DNA of 64,000 nt, taken from Anoxybacillus tepidamans PS2 (GTDB lineage Bacteria; Bacillota; Bacilli; Bacillales; Anoxybacillaceae). The translations under genes and the position numbers were made by a program. Positions 1 through 9,445 of this stretch are shown here, piece after piece. The notes under the pieces were generated by a model that did no database searches, was not told where the DNA came from, and worked only from the letters and a program-made list of their open reading frames with translations. Location: the NCBI RefSeq assembly GCF_000620165.1, contig NZ_JHVN01000004.1, positions 124,001 to 188,000 of the forward strand, in the 5' to 3' direction. Numbering within the stretch: position 1 is the stretch's first letter; the number at the start of each line of letters is the position of its first letter.

Positions 1-1281
1 AATTTAGTGGCGACAAAAGGCCGAGAGTTGATGAAACAATTTGATGATACGGCCGATAAGCTAACGAGCTTAGAGCAGCGCTTATTGGATCAAAGCAATC
101 ATGCTAACTCTTTAAAGTCTGAGTCGGTGCAGCGCTGGATGGTCATTTACGGTCTTATCGCTATGGTTGTTGGCGTGATAGTGGCATGGTATATAAGCCG
201 AATGATTTCCCGGCCGGTTGTGGCGTTATCTAAGGCGGCGCAACAAATTGCGGCAGGGGATCTTACGGGTGATGCCATTCGCATTAAAAATAGAGACGAG
301 ATTGGTGAGTTAGCTCGCTCGTTTAATGAGATGGCTGAAAATTTGCGTGAAGTGATACGCCAAGTAGCATTGAATGCTGAACAAGTAGCTGCATCGTCGG
401 AGCAATTAACAGCAAGCGCTGAGCAGACAAGCAAAGCGACCGAGCAAATTACGGTCACGATGCAAGATGTCGCGTTAGGAGTCGAAAAGCAATCACAAAA
501 TGTCGAGGAAACATCGCAAACCATTCACGAAATGTCCCAAGGCATCCATCATATTGCGAACCGGACGCAAAATGTTGCGGAAATCGCAGGAGCGACTTCG
601 GAAAAAGCATTAGAAGGAAGTTCTATTATCCGGACAGCAGTTGACCAAATGAACTCGATCAACGAAACGGTGACCCGTTTAGCTGATGTCATCAAAGGAT
701 TGGGAGAACGCTCTAATCAAATTGGACAAATTATTGAAGTGATTACAGGGATCGCTGAACAAACGAACTTGTTGGCGTTAAATGCGGCGATCGAGGCGGC
801 GAGAGCAGGTGAACAAGGCCGCGGATTCGCTGTGGTCGCAGATGAAGTTCGGAAATTGGCGGAGCAATCAGCACAATCAGCGCAACAAATTTCGACATTG
901 ATTGCGGGAATCCAGCAAGAGACAAACGCTGCTGTCCAATCAATGGCAATGGCGACAAGCGAAACTTCTAGCGGTATTTCTGCAATCCGTACAGCAGGGC
1001 TATCATTTAAAGAGATTAAAGATTCTGTTCAACAACTCGCTGCGCAAATTCAGGAAGTTTCTTCTGCTGTGCAGCAGATGTCTGCGGGTGCTGACCAGAT
1101 TGTGCAATCCATGCAATTAATGAGCCAGGTGGCGGAATCAGCAGCTGCGGGTACGCAGGAAGTTTCTGCAGCAACGGAAGAACAGCTTGCCTCCATGCAG
1201 GAAATTTCCGCTTCCGCTACAGCTTTATCGACTATGGCCGAAAACTTGCAGCACCTTATTCGAAAATTTAAAGTATCATAG
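1..1281 (+). CDS. Methyl-accepting chemotaxis protein, 3' part
   Basis: Membrane receptor that passes ligand binding to CheA/CheW and the flagellar motor. The reading frame is open from base 1 and has no credible start, so the sensor part lies outside the window; 426 residues are visible. Counting from base 1, a membrane segment spans about residues 46-66, followed by a HAMP linker (about 67-120) and a long helical methyl-accepting signalling domain. The conserved hairpin tip contains [20 protein letters not shown] and then [19 protein letters not shown] terminator follows 32 bp after the stop. The ligand cannot be inferred. The family assignment is secure; the GTG at base 7 is unlikely to be the true start because it would leave only a stub before the membrane helix. 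Confidence 0.95.
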   Translation, partial: NLVATKGRELMKQFDDTADKLTSLEQRLLDQSNHANSLKSESVQRWMVIYGLIAMVVGVIVAWYISRMISRPVVALSKAAQQIAAGDLTGDAIRIKNRDEIGELARSFNEMAENLREVIRQVALNAEQVAASSEQLTASAEQTSKATEQITVTMQDVALGVEKQSQNVEETSQTIHEMSQGIHHIANRTQNVAEIAGATSEKALEGSSIIRTAVDQMNSINETVTRLADVIKGLGERSNQIGQIIEVITGIAEQTNLLALNAAIEAARAGEQGRGFAVVADEVRKLAEQSAQSAQQISTLIAGIQQETNAAVQSMAMATSETSSGISAIRTAGLSFKEIKDSVQQLAAQIQEVSSAVQQMSAGADQIVQSMQLMSQVAESAAAGTQEVSAATEEQLASMQEISASATALSTMAENLQHLIRKFKVS

Positions 1282-1312
1282 TGTTGTGTTAGAAAGACAA
1301 ACAGAGAATTGA

Positions 1313-1341
1313 GGATCCTGTCTTTAGGCAGGGTCCTTTTT
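1313..1341 (+). terminator. Terminator after the chemotaxis receptor
   Basis: Hairpin GGATCCTG / CAGGGTCC (one G-T pair) followed by TTTTTCT, 32 bp after the receptor stop. Confidence 0.75.
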
Positions 1342-1467
1342 CTATATGTGAACAAACAGGAAAAAAGAATGAAACTCTTTTTTCTTGTTTAAAATCGTGA
1401 TAAAATGTCCTACACTTGGGTATAATAAACCAATGTGACATAACGGGTGCAGAAAGTAGTGATTCGC

Positions 1468-2415
1468 ATGGGAGAAAGGCTTGTCGTTTTAATCGGACCA
1501 ACGGCCGTAGGAAAAACAAAAATGAGCATTGAGCTGGCTAAACGTCTTAACGGCGAAATTATTAGCGGCGATTCGATGCAAATTTACAAAGGAATGGATA
1601 TTGGCACGGCCAAAATTAAGCCGGAGGAAATGGAAGGGATTCCCCACCATTTAATCGATATTAAGGATCCGGCTGAATCGTTTTCCGTTGCTGAGTTTCA
1701 ACAGCTCGTCCGCCCGTTGATCCGCGAGATTGCAAGACGAGGCAGATTGCCGATGATCGTTGGCGGAACCGGTCTTTACATTCAATCCGTCATTTATGAC
1801 TACCACTTTTCCGATGCCCCCTCCGATGAAACATATCGTCGCCATTTGCAGCACATTGCGCAGGAAAATGGAGAAATGGTGCTTTACGAAAAACTAAAAG
1901 ATGTCGATCCGAAAAGTGCAGAGCGAATTCATCCGCACAATGTCCGCCGCGTGATTCGCGCGCTTGAGGTTTACCATTGCACCGGGAAGACAATCACCGA
2001 GTGGCAAAAAACAGAGACGCCTGAACTTCTGTATGACGCGGTCATCGTCGGATTGACGATGGAGCGCGAGCAGCTATACCAGCGCATTAATGAACGAGTG
2101 GATCAAATGGTTGCAGAAGGACTGCTTGAAGAAGTGCGGGCCTTATATAAACGAGGCCTTCGCGATTGTCAATCGATTCAGGCGATCGGCTATAAAGAAA
2201 TTTATGCATATTTAGATGGACACCTTTCGTTTGAGGAGGCAATCGAGCAGCTAAAACAAAATTCACGTCGTTACGCGAAACGACAATTGACATGGTTTCG
2301 CAATAAAATGGCGGTCAGATGGTTTGATATGACGGATTTCTCTAAATTTGCCGAAAAACGGGATGAAATTTTACAATACATAGAAGGAAAGCTTCAACAA
2401 AAAACGAATATATAA
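1468..2415 (+). CDS. miaA: tRNA dimethylallyltransferase MiaA
   Basis: Transfers the dimethylallyl group from DMAPP to N6 of adenosine-37 in tRNAs that read UNN codons. The 315-residue protein has the P-loop GPTAVGKT at residues 10-17, the substrate motif SGDSMQIYKGMDIGTAK, GGTGLY and the family-typical IQAIGYKE near the C-terminus. The length is normal. The ATG at 1468 was chosen because it aligns with the usual N-terminus just before the P-loop; a GTG at 1447 in the same frame is possible, and neither has a strong ribosome site. hfq follows after 33 bp, the order found in many bacteria including Bacillus, which suggests joint transcription. Confidence 0.95.
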   Translation: MGERLVVLIGPTAVGKTKMSIELAKRLNGEIISGDSMQIYKGMDIGTAKIKPEEMEGIPHHLIDIKDPAESFSVAEFQQLVRPLIREIARRGRLPMIVGGTGLYIQSVIYDYHFSDAPSDETYRRHLQHIAQENGEMVLYEKLKDVDPKSAERIHPHNVRRVIRALEVYHCTGKTITEWQKTETPELLYDAVIVGLTMEREQLYQRINERVDQMVAEGLLEEVRALYKRGLRDCQSIQAIGYKEIYAYLDGHLSFEEAIEQLKQNSRRYAKRQLTWFRNKMAVRWFDMTDFSKFAEKRDEILQYIEGKLQQKTNI

Positions 2416-2448
2416 AGATAGGTAGAGAGAAAAAGAGGAGGCCAGTTC

Positions 2449-2673
2449 ATGAAAACATCTATTAACATTCAAGATCAATTTTTAAACCAATTGCGCAAAG
2501 ACGGCACGCAAGTTACCGTATTTTTGTTGAATGGATTTCAGCTGCGCGGCTTGGTAAGAGGATTTGATAATTTCACCGTGCTGTTAGAAGTCCAAGGGAA
2601 ACAGCAGTTGATTTATAAACATGCTATTTCTACATTTGCTCCTGAAAAAAACGTTCAGCTTGAGATTCAATAA
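2449..2673 (+). CDS. hfq: RNA chaperone Hfq
   Basis: Hexameric Sm-like protein that binds A/U-rich RNA. The 74-residue protein carries the Sm1 region ([20 protein letters not shown]) and the Sm2 motif YKHAISTF, with almost no C-terminal tail, as in other Gram-positive Hfq proteins. A strong ribosome site (AGGAGG) precedes the ATG. It lies 33 bp after miaA and is followed at once by a strong terminator. Confidence 0.97.
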   Translation: MKTSINIQDQFLNQLRKDGTQVTVFLLNGFQLRGLVRGFDNFTVLLEVQGKQQLIYKHAISTFAPEKNVQLEIQ

Positions 2674-2685
2674 AAAAGCAGCAAC

Positions 2686-2716
2686 AATCGCCTGCTCCGA
2701 CTGGAGCAGGCGATTT
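2686..2716 (+). terminator. Terminator after hfq
   Basis: Perfect stem AATCGCCTGCTCC / GGAGCAGGCGATT with a 5-nt loop, followed by TTGTTT. Confidence 0.88.
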
Positions 2717-2939
2717 TGTTTCGTAAAAGAGACGACAGCTGAATACAATAATAAAAATATCTCCTTATCAGACAGGGCGATGAATTTTTAGAAAAAGCAT
2801 AGAATCTCTTTAGTTTCAACTTGCAATTTTTTGCTTATTTCTAGGCTATTGTCACAAATGGGCTAGAACAAACGTATACTGAAAAAGAATTATAACGATC
2901 ACAAACGAAAGTGAAAAGGTTGAAGCGAGGTGACAACCG

Positions 2940-3872
2940 TTGTCAGAAGTAACGATGAATAAAGCAAAAGGGCAGATCAATATTGTACTAAACTCTAAAA
3001 ATATGAATCATTTGGTGAAAGAGGAGCGCAAAGAAGGGATTGATTACGAGCAGCATGTTATATTGAAGGATATTCAAAGGGAATTTGATCAATTGATCGG
3101 TTTAGAAAATGTAAAAAAAATTGTAAAAGAAATTTATGCATGGCTATATATTAATAAAATGCGGAAAGAAAATGGATTAAAATCTAACAGGCAAGCGCTC
3201 CATATGATTTTTAAAGGGAATCCGGGGACGGGAAAGACAACCGTGGCCCGTTTGTTAGGAAAGTTGTTTTTTGAAATGAACGTGCTATCAAAAGGACATT
3301 TTATCGAAGCGGAACGTGCCGATTTAGTCGGCGAGTACATCGGACATACGGCGAATAAAACGCGCGATTTAATAAAAAAAGCGCGCGGCGGCATTTTGTT
3401 TATTGATGAGGCGTATTCCCTTGCGCGCGGCGGGGAAAAGGATTTCGGCAAAGAGGCCATCGATACATTAGTAAAAGGAATGGAGGACTATTGTGAAGAT
3501 TTGGTCGTGATTTTAGCTGGTTATCCGGCGGAGATGGACTATTTTCTTTCCTTGAATCCAGGGCTTCCCTCACGCTTTCCGTTAATCATTGATTTTCCTG
3601 ATTATACGGTCGATGAATTGGTCAGAATTGCAAAACAAATGCTGCAGGAGCGGGAATATGAGTTTACGTTTGAAGCAGAGCGGAAATTATATTACCACAT
3701 TGAAGAACTGCTCCAAACGAAAAAAGAGAGGAAATTCAGCAATGGTCGCTATATTCGCAATTTAATTGAAAAAGCGATTCGCAAGCAAGCGGTTCGCCTG
3801 TTGTACGAAGGCCGTTACGATAAGAAAGAATTAACATTGATTCGCGATCGTGATTTAGTGTTGGGATCTTAA
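2940..3872 (+). CDS. spoVK: Stage V sporulation protein K (AAA+ ATPase)
   Basis: AAA+ ATPase of the CbbX/SpoVK type, needed in B. subtilis for spore maturation in the mother cell; its biochemical role is not settled. The 310-residue protein has Walker A GNPGTGKTT (93-101), Walker B ILFIDEA (152-158) and the stretch HFIEAERADLVGEYIGHTA, almost the same as in B. subtilis SpoVK. The start is a TTG at 2940, seven bases after GAGGTG; no better start exists. About 220 bp upstream without genes should hold its promoter. A sporulation sigma-E promoter is expected from B. subtilis, and the CGTATACT near 2871-2880 is a weak candidate for its -10 box. Confidence 0.92.
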   Translation: MSEVTMNKAKGQINIVLNSKNMNHLVKEERKEGIDYEQHVILKDIQREFDQLIGLENVKKIVKEIYAWLYINKMRKENGLKSNRQALHMIFKGNPGTGKTTVARLLGKLFFEMNVLSKGHFIEAERADLVGEYIGHTANKTRDLIKKARGGILFIDEAYSLARGGEKDFGKEAIDTLVKGMEDYCEDLVVILAGYPAEMDYFLSLNPGLPSRFPLIIDFPDYTVDELVRIAKQMLQEREYEFTFEAERKLYYHIEELLQTKKERKFSNGRYIRNLIEKAIRKQAVRLLYEGRYDKKELTLIRDRDLVLGS

Positions 3873-3902
3873 AAGGAAGGATATTCCCTTCCTTATTTTT
3901 TA
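3873..3902 (+). terminator. Terminator after spoVK
   Basis: AAGGAAGG / CCTTCCTT stem followed by ATTTTTTATT, directly after the spoVK stop. Confidence 0.75.
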
Positions 3903-3916
3903 TTGCGGGAAGGAGT

Positions 3917-3960
3917 TTGAACCGTTATGTAGAATGTGGTAATATGAATAAAAATTCATA
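3917..3960 (+). promoter_or_regulatory. Promoter and palindromic operator of the acyl-CoA operon
   Basis: A sigma-A type promoter is visible: TTGAAC (3917-3922), 17-bp spacer, TAATAT (3940-3945). An inverted repeat TATGAAT-AAAA-ATTCATA (3943-3960) overlaps the -10 box and probable transcription start, a position where a repressor would block transcription. The half-site TGAAT..ATTCA recalls the B. subtilis FadR (TetR family) operator, but the spacing is shorter, so the regulator's identity is an inference. Confidence 0.55.
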
Positions 3961-3993
3961 ATTATTTTAATATTTAAAAAGGAGGGGGATACA

Positions 3994-5553
3994 ATGTATT
4001 TAACGATTGGCGACGTTTTTTCACAAACGGTGAGGAAATTCCCGAAAAAAGAAGCGTTAGTCGATGTGAGAACGGGAGTACGTTACACATATGAACAGTG
4101 GGAGCTTGAAACGAACCGACTTGCAAACGCTTTCATTGAGATGGGAGTAAGAAAAGGTGACCGCATCTCGACTGTGTTGTTTAATACGAATGAATTTGCG
4201 ACTGCATTTTTCGCCTGTGCGAAAATTGGTGCGGTGTTTAACCCGATTAATTTCCGTCTAAAATCCCAAGAAATCGCTTATATTTTAGAAGATGCAGCCC
4301 CAAAAATTGTTATATTTGAAAAAGCGGTAGAGTCGCAAATTGCTAGCATCCATGATCAATTTCCTCACATTTCCTTCTGGTATATTGATGAAGATACACC
4401 ATCCTACGCTGTTAATTACCACGAACGCGTCAAAGCTGCTTCATCACAAATTTCACCAATTGATGTGTCAGAAAATGATCTTTACGCAATCATGTATACG
4501 AGTGGGACAACTGGAAGGCCAAAAGGAGTGATGCATCGCCATCGCGATATGGTTGAACAAAGCTTGATTTGCAACTCCGTTATGCGAATCCGTGAATTCG
4601 ATCGCGGTCTCGTCGCTGCCCCGATGTTTCACTGCGCTGAATTGCATTGTTGTTTCCTGCCACGCGTTCATGCAGGGGCAGCCAATATCATCATCCATCA
4701 CTTTGATCCAAAGAAAGTATTGAACGCGATCGCAACAGAGCGCATCACGGTTTTATTTGCTGCGCCAACGATGTGGAACATGATCTTGCAGGAGAAGCTT
4801 GACGAATATGATTTATCGTCGCTTCGCATTGGCTTATATGGCGCTGCCCCGATGGCTCCCGTTCTGGTCAAAGAGTGCAAAGAGCGGCTTGGAATCGACC
4901 TCATTCAGGCGTATGGAATGACGGAAATGGGGCCGGCAGTAACATTTTTATTCGAGGATGAGCAGCTGGCAAAAGCGGGCTCGGCGGGTCGAGCTTGCCT
5001 CAACCATGAAATCCGCATCGTAAAGCCAAGAGAAGACGGTCCGTCCGACCCAGACGATGTACTGCCGCCGGGGCAAGTTGGAGAAATCGTTGTCAAAGGA
5101 CCATGCATGATGGCGGGCTATTACAATCGCGAAGAGGCGACCGAAAAAGCGATGTACAAAGGCTGGTACCATTCCGGCGATTTAGGATATATGGACGAAG
5201 AAGGCTATTTGTATGTCGCTGATCGCGTCGATGACATGATTATTAGCGGCGGTGAAAATGTGTATCCGCGCGAAGTGGAAGATGTGCTGTACGAGCATCA
5301 TGGCGTGCTTGATGTCGCGGTGCTCGGCGAGCCGGATGAAATGTGGGGAGAAAAAGTGGTTGCTTTCATCGTTAGAAAAGGCGAGAACGTTACAGCGGAA
5401 GAACTGGAGCAATTTTGCAAAAACAGCGACCGTTTAGCCCCGTACAAACGGCCGCGCGCTTATTACTTTGTAGAAGCGCTGCCGCGAAACGCGAGCGGAA
5501 AAATCCAGAAATTTTTGCTTCGCGAGCAAATCCAAAAAGCGCAGCAATCGTAA
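3994..5553 (+). CDS. Acyl-CoA ligase (AMP-binding, fatty-acid CoA ligase type)
   Basis: ATP-dependent activation of a carboxylic acid to its CoA thioester through an acyl-adenylate. The 519-residue protein has the AMP-binding P-loop YTSGTTGRPKG (about 168-178), the motif YGMTE, GWYHSGDLGYMDEEGY and the C-terminal lysine region ASGKIQK. It heads a six-gene operon for acyl-CoA oxidation, so a fatty or branched-chain acid substrate is likely; chain length cannot be read from sequence. The ATG follows GGAGGGGG. The next gene starts 12 bp after the stop. A second, distinct ligase of the same superfamily lies three genes downstream, which suggests the two differ in substrate. Confidence 0.88.
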   Translation: MYLTIGDVFSQTVRKFPKKEALVDVRTGVRYTYEQWELETNRLANAFIEMGVRKGDRISTVLFNTNEFATAFFACAKIGAVFNPINFRLKSQEIAYILEDAAPKIVIFEKAVESQIASIHDQFPHISFWYIDEDTPSYAVNYHERVKAASSQISPIDVSENDLYAIMYTSGTTGRPKGVMHRHRDMVEQSLICNSVMRIREFDRGLVAAPMFHCAELHCCFLPRVHAGAANIIIHHFDPKKVLNAIATERITVLFAAPTMWNMILQEKLDEYDLSSLRIGLYGAAPMAPVLVKECKERLGIDLIQAYGMTEMGPAVTFLFEDEQLAKAGSAGRACLNHEIRIVKPREDGPSDPDDVLPPGQVGEIVVKGPCMMAGYYNREEATEKAMYKGWYHSGDLGYMDEEGYLYVADRVDDMIISGGENVYPREVEDVLYEHHGVLDVAVLGEPDEMWGEKVVAFIVRKGENVTAEELEQFCKNSDRLAPYKRPRAYYFVEALPRNASGKIQKFLLREQIQKAQQS

Positions 5554-5565
5554 GGAGCTGACAAA

Positions 5566-6714
5566 ATGACAGCGGGTTATTTACGAGAAGAACATCATAT
5601 TTTTCGGGATGCCTTCCGCAAATTTTTAGAAAAAGAAGCAGCCCCCCATTATTCGGAATGGGAAAAGCAAGGAATCATTCCCCGTGAATTTTGGCGAAAA
5701 ATGGGCGAGCAGGGATTCCTCTGTCCGTGGGTCGAGGAAGCTTACGGAGGACTGGCTAGTGATTTTGGCTATTCGGTTGTCATGAACGAAGAATTGGAGA
5801 AAGTGGGCTCTAGTCTGGTCGGAATCGGTCTGCATAACGATATTGCCGTTCCTTATATCGCTTCTTACGGATCAGAGGAGCAGAAAAGAAAGTGGCTCCC
5901 TAAATGCGTGTCTGGAGAAATCATTACAGCGATCGCGATGACGGAGCCGGGAGCAGGGTCCGATTTAGCGGGCATCTCGACGACGGCAATTCGGCAGGGG
6001 GACTACTACGTCGTCAACGGGCAAAAAACATTTATTACAAACGGCATTCATGCGGATTTAGTCATCGTTGTCTGCAAAACCGATCCGCACGCAAAGCCGC
6101 CCCATAAAGGCATCAGCTTGCTTGCCGTGGAACGAGGGACGCCGGGGTTTTCGCGCGGCCGCAAGCTCGAAAAAGTCGGCCTTCACGGCCAGGACACGGC
6201 GGAGCTTTTTTTTGCGGATGCAAAAGTGCCAGCGGAAAACTTGCTCGGAGAGGAAGGAAAAGGATTCTATTATTTGATGGAAAAGCTGCAGCAAGAGCGC
6301 CTCGTCGTGGCGATTGCCGCGCAGACGGCTGCCGAGAGGATGTTTGAGCTGACGAAGCAATACGTCAAAGAGCGTTCCGCTTTTGGCAAGAAGATCAGCG
6401 AGTTTCAAACTGTTCAATTCCGCCTGGCGGAAATGGCGACGGAAATCGCATTAGGAAGAACGTTCCTCGATAGAATTATCGAGGAGCACATGCAAGGAAA
6501 AGACGTCGTTGCAGGCGTCTCGATGGCGAAATGGTGGATTACGGAAATGGCGAAGCGGGTGGCAGCAGAAAGCATGCAGCTTCATGGCGGTTATGGTTAT
6601 ATGGAAGAATACGAGATTGCAAGGCGTTACCGTGATATTCCGGTTAGCGCGATTTATGCTGGAACGAATGAAATTATGAAAACAATTATTGCTAAATATC
6701 TTGATCTTACTTAG
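5566..6714 (+). CDS. Acyl-CoA dehydrogenase (long-chain type)
   Basis: FAD enzyme that introduces the 2,3-double bond in acyl-CoA, the first oxidation of beta-oxidation. The 382-residue protein contains AMTEPGAGSDLAGI, FITNG, RSAFGK, QLHGGYGY and the C-terminal YAGTNEIMK. In medium-chain enzymes the catalytic base is the Glu of YEGT; here that residue is Ala. The sequence instead has LQQERL with Glu244, the helix-G position used by long-chain and isovaleryl-CoA dehydrogenases. That points to a long- or branched-chain substrate. It lies 12 bp after the first ligase and 16 bp before the racemase-like gene. Confidence 0.9.
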   Translation: MTAGYLREEHHIFRDAFRKFLEKEAAPHYSEWEKQGIIPREFWRKMGEQGFLCPWVEEAYGGLASDFGYSVVMNEELEKVGSSLVGIGLHNDIAVPYIASYGSEEQKRKWLPKCVSGEIITAIAMTEPGAGSDLAGISTTAIRQGDYYVVNGQKTFITNGIHADLVIVVCKTDPHAKPPHKGISLLAVERGTPGFSRGRKLEKVGLHGQDTAELFFADAKVPAENLLGEEGKGFYYLMEKLQQERLVVAIAAQTAAERMFELTKQYVKERSAFGKKISEFQTVQFRLAEMATEIALGRTFLDRIIEEHMQGKDVVAGVSMAKWWITEMAKRVAAESMQLHGGYGYMEEYEIARRYRDIPVSAIYAGTNEIMKTIIAKYLDLT

Positions 6715-6730
6715 AGGGAAGGGATTTGGT

Positions 6731-7813
6731 TTGTTAGACGGAGTGAAAGTGATTGATTTCTCTCACTATCTTCCTGGTCCATTCGCAAGCCTTCGTTTGG
6801 CCGATTTAGGGGCAGAAGTGTTAAAAATTGAGCCGCCAACGGGGGATATGATGCGAACACTTGCGGATGAATGTGTATTTCAAGCGAACAACGCAAGCAA
6901 ACGAAGCATCGCTCTTAATCTAAAGGAAGAGAGAGATTTGGAGATTGCTAGGCAGTTGATTCGTCAAGCAGATATTATCATTGAGAGCTTTCGCCCCGGG
7001 GTGATGAAACGGCTCGGGTTAGGTTATGAAGAAGCTAGCCAGCTTAATCCAACGATTATTTACTGTTCGATTAGCGGCTATGGTCAACATAGCCAGCATG
7101 CCAAATTAGGAAGTCACGATTTGAACTATATGGCGATGACAGGGGTGTTAGTCCAATTGAAAGATCAAAATGGCCGCCCGGTTCACCCGACGATTACATT
7201 TGCTGATTTAATTGGCAGCCTTCATGCGGTCGAGCAAATTGTCGCTGCGTTATACGCTCGCGAGCGGACGGGCAGGGGGACCTATATCGACATTTCGTTA
7301 GTCGACGGACTGCTGTCGATGATGGCCAATCATTTTGCCATTGAGCATGAAACAAAAAATAAATCCGGTATCGACGTACTTGCGGGTACGATTGTTTCAT
7401 ATTATTTATACGAAACGAAAGACGGACGGTACGTTTCCTTTGCGGCGCTTGAAAAGAAGTTTTGGAAAAATTTTTGCCTCGCTGTACAGAAACCGGAATG
7501 GCTTGAGCACCAATATTCTCCAGCGAACGACGACAATGCTGTGTTTCAAGAACTTAAGCGCTTATTTCAAACAAAACCACTTAGGGAATGGATTGAGTTT
7601 GGCGAGCAAGTCGACTGTTGCTTAGCCCCTGTACTAGAAACGGACGAGGCCAAGTTATGGTTTTCCAATAACAGATATCGGAAAATGATTCATATGGACG
7701 ACAAAAGAATCGAAGTAGCTACGCGGTATGATGATCATTTATTGAAGAAACGGTCGCGTGCGCCAAAGTTGAACGAACATGAACAAATGTTTACACATTC
7801 GGTGGGAGAGTGA
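6731..7813 (+). CDS. CaiB/BaiF family protein, alpha-methylacyl-CoA racemase-like
   Basis: Class III CoA-transferase fold. The 360-residue protein starts MLDGVKVIDFSHYLPGP and contains GSHDLNYMAMTGVL, close to the GHDINYLALSG stretch of alpha-methylacyl-CoA racemases (His129 here), followed by an aspartate in FADLIGS (Asp159) where the racemases keep their catalytic Asp. A racemase converts (2R)- to (2S)-methylacyl-CoA so that the dehydrogenase can act, which fits the neighbouring acyl-CoA dehydrogenase. A true CoA-transferase role remains possible. The TTG start at 6731 was chosen because GGGAAGGGA lies seven bases before it; the ATG at 6689 would overlap the dehydrogenase and lacks a ribosome site. 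Confidence 0.82.
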   Translation: MLDGVKVIDFSHYLPGPFASLRLADLGAEVLKIEPPTGDMMRTLADECVFQANNASKRSIALNLKEERDLEIARQLIRQADIIIESFRPGVMKRLGLGYEEASQLNPTIIYCSISGYGQHSQHAKLGSHDLNYMAMTGVLVQLKDQNGRPVHPTITFADLIGSLHAVEQIVAALYARERTGRGTYIDISLVDGLLSMMANHFAIEHETKNKSGIDVLAGTIVSYYLYETKDGRYVSFAALEKKFWKNFCLAVQKPEWLEHQYSPANDDNAVFQELKRLFQTKPLREWIEFGEQVDCCLAPVLETDEAKLWFSNNRYRKMIHMDDKRIEVATRYDDHLLKKRSRAPKLNEHEQMFTHSVGE

Positions 7814-7819
7814 TCCGTA

Positions 7820-9433
7820 ATGATGAATGTTCCATTAAATATTGCGTTGATGCTTGAACGGGCCGAAACATTTTTTCCGAAAAAGACGGTCATTTCCCGC
7901 ATGAAACACGGGATTGTTCGCCATACGTACCGGGAAATCGGTGAGCGGACACGAAAGCTTGCCAGCGCCTTAAAACAGCTCGGCGTTCAGCCGGGGGAGC
8001 GCGTCGGGACGTTTGCTTGGAACCATCATCGCCATCTCGAAGCCTATTTTGCGATTCCAGGAATCGGCGCTGTTTTGCATACCATTAACATTCGCCTCTC
8101 GCCGCAGCATATCGCTTACATTATCAACCATGCGGACGATCGTGTGCTCCTCATTGACGATGATTTGCTTCCGCTCATTGAAAAAGTAAAAGATGACATT
8201 CCGAGCGTAAAAGCATTCATCATCATGACGGATGAAAGCGAGCTTCCGAACACGACGCTGTCCCCTGTCTACCATTATGAGGAACTATTAAAAGAGGGAG
8301 ATGCCCGTTTTTCATTGGTGAAAGACATTGACGAGCACAGTCCGGCGGGAATGTGCTATACGTCGGCAACTACGGGAAATCCAAAAGGGATTTTGTATTC
8401 CCATCGCGCCATCGTGCTGCATAGTATGGCGCTCGGTCTTGCTGATAGCGCCGCATTGTCCGAATCGGATGTGGCGATGCCGGTCGTGCCGATGTTTCAC
8501 GCCAATGCGTGGGGACTTCCGTTTGCCGCCGCCTGGTTTGGAACGACGCTCGTCATGCCTGGTGCAGCGTTTACGCCGCAAATCCTTGCGCAAATGATGG
8601 AAGCAGAGAAAGTGACGCTTGCCGCCGGCGTACCAACGGTTTGGCTCGGTCTATTAAACGAATTAGAGAAAGGGACATACGATTTAAGCAGCGTGACCCG
8701 GATTTTATGCGGCGGTTCGGCGGCGCCGAAGGGCATGATTCGCGCATTTGAAGAGAAATATCGCATCCCATTTATCCACGCATACGGCATGACAGAAACG
8801 AGTCCGCTTGTTGTGCTTTCTCGTCTGAAAAGTTATCAGCAGCATCTATCAGGGGATGAGAAACTCGATATTCGTGCGAAGCAAGGTTTCCTCGTTCCGG
8901 GAGTCGAAATGAAAGTCGTTGGTAAAGATGGCGATGTAGAGTGGAACGGGGCGGAAATGGGAGAGCTTTGTCTGCGCGGGCCGTGGATTGCCGATGAATA
9001 TTATAACGATGAACGAAGCAAAGAGGCATTCCGCGATGGATGGCTGTATACAGGTGATGTAGTGACTGTGGATGAGGAAGGATTTATTAAAATTGTCGAC
9101 CGCACAAAAGATGTGATTAAAAGCGGGGGAGAATGGATTTCTTCCGTCGATTTGGAAAATGCGCTCATGGCGCATGAAGCTATATTTGAGGCGGCAGTTG
9201 TCGCTGTGCCGCATCCGGAATGGCAAGAGCGCCCCATTGCTTGTGTTGTCGTAAAAGAAGGAAAAAGCGTGACAAAAGAGGAGCTGTACGACTTTTTAAG
9301 GCCGCAATTTGCAAAATGGTGGCTTCCAGACGACATTGTATTTATGAGCGAAATTCCGAAGACAAGCGTCGGAAAATTTTTGAAACTAAAATTGCGCGAA
9401 CAATTACGGGATTATTTTGCAAATGTACAATAA
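7820..9433 (+). CDS. Long/medium-chain fatty-acid CoA ligase
   Basis: Second AMP-binding acyl-CoA synthetase of the operon, 537 residues. The P-loop reads YTSATTGNPKG (about 180-190), as in the medium/long-chain ligase group, followed by HAYGMTETSP, YTGDVVTVDEEGF, KSGGEWISS and the C-terminal SVGKFLK with the adenylation lysine. It starts seven bases after the racemase-like gene with GGGAGAG as ribosome site, and 3-hydroxyacyl-CoA dehydrogenase follows after 12 bp. It differs clearly from the first ligase (different N-terminus, 537 versus 519 residues), so it is not a recent duplicate. Confidence 0.88.
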   Translation: MMNVPLNIALMLERAETFFPKKTVISRMKHGIVRHTYREIGERTRKLASALKQLGVQPGERVGTFAWNHHRHLEAYFAIPGIGAVLHTINIRLSPQHIAYIINHADDRVLLIDDDLLPLIEKVKDDIPSVKAFIIMTDESELPNTTLSPVYHYEELLKEGDARFSLVKDIDEHSPAGMCYTSATTGNPKGILYSHRAIVLHSMALGLADSAALSESDVAMPVVPMFHANAWGLPFAAAWFGTTLVMPGAAFTPQILAQMMEAEKVTLAAGVPTVWLGLLNELEKGTYDLSSVTRILCGGSAAPKGMIRAFEEKYRIPFIHAYGMTETSPLVVLSRLKSYQQHLSGDEKLDIRAKQGFLVPGVEMKVVGKDGDVEWNGAEMGELCLRGPWIADEYYNDERSKEAFRDGWLYTGDVVTVDEEGFIKIVDRTKDVIKSGGEWISSVDLENALMAHEAIFEAAVVAVPHPEWQERPIACVVVKEGKSVTKEELYDFLRPQFAKWWLPDDIVFMSEIPKTSVGKFLKLKLREQLRDYFANVQ

Positions 9434-9445
9434 GGGGGAACGAAA

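Noticed and set aside
6058..6417. 119-codon minus-strand frame
   Set aside because: Shadow of the acyl-CoA dehydrogenase gene; its composition is that of an antisense frame.
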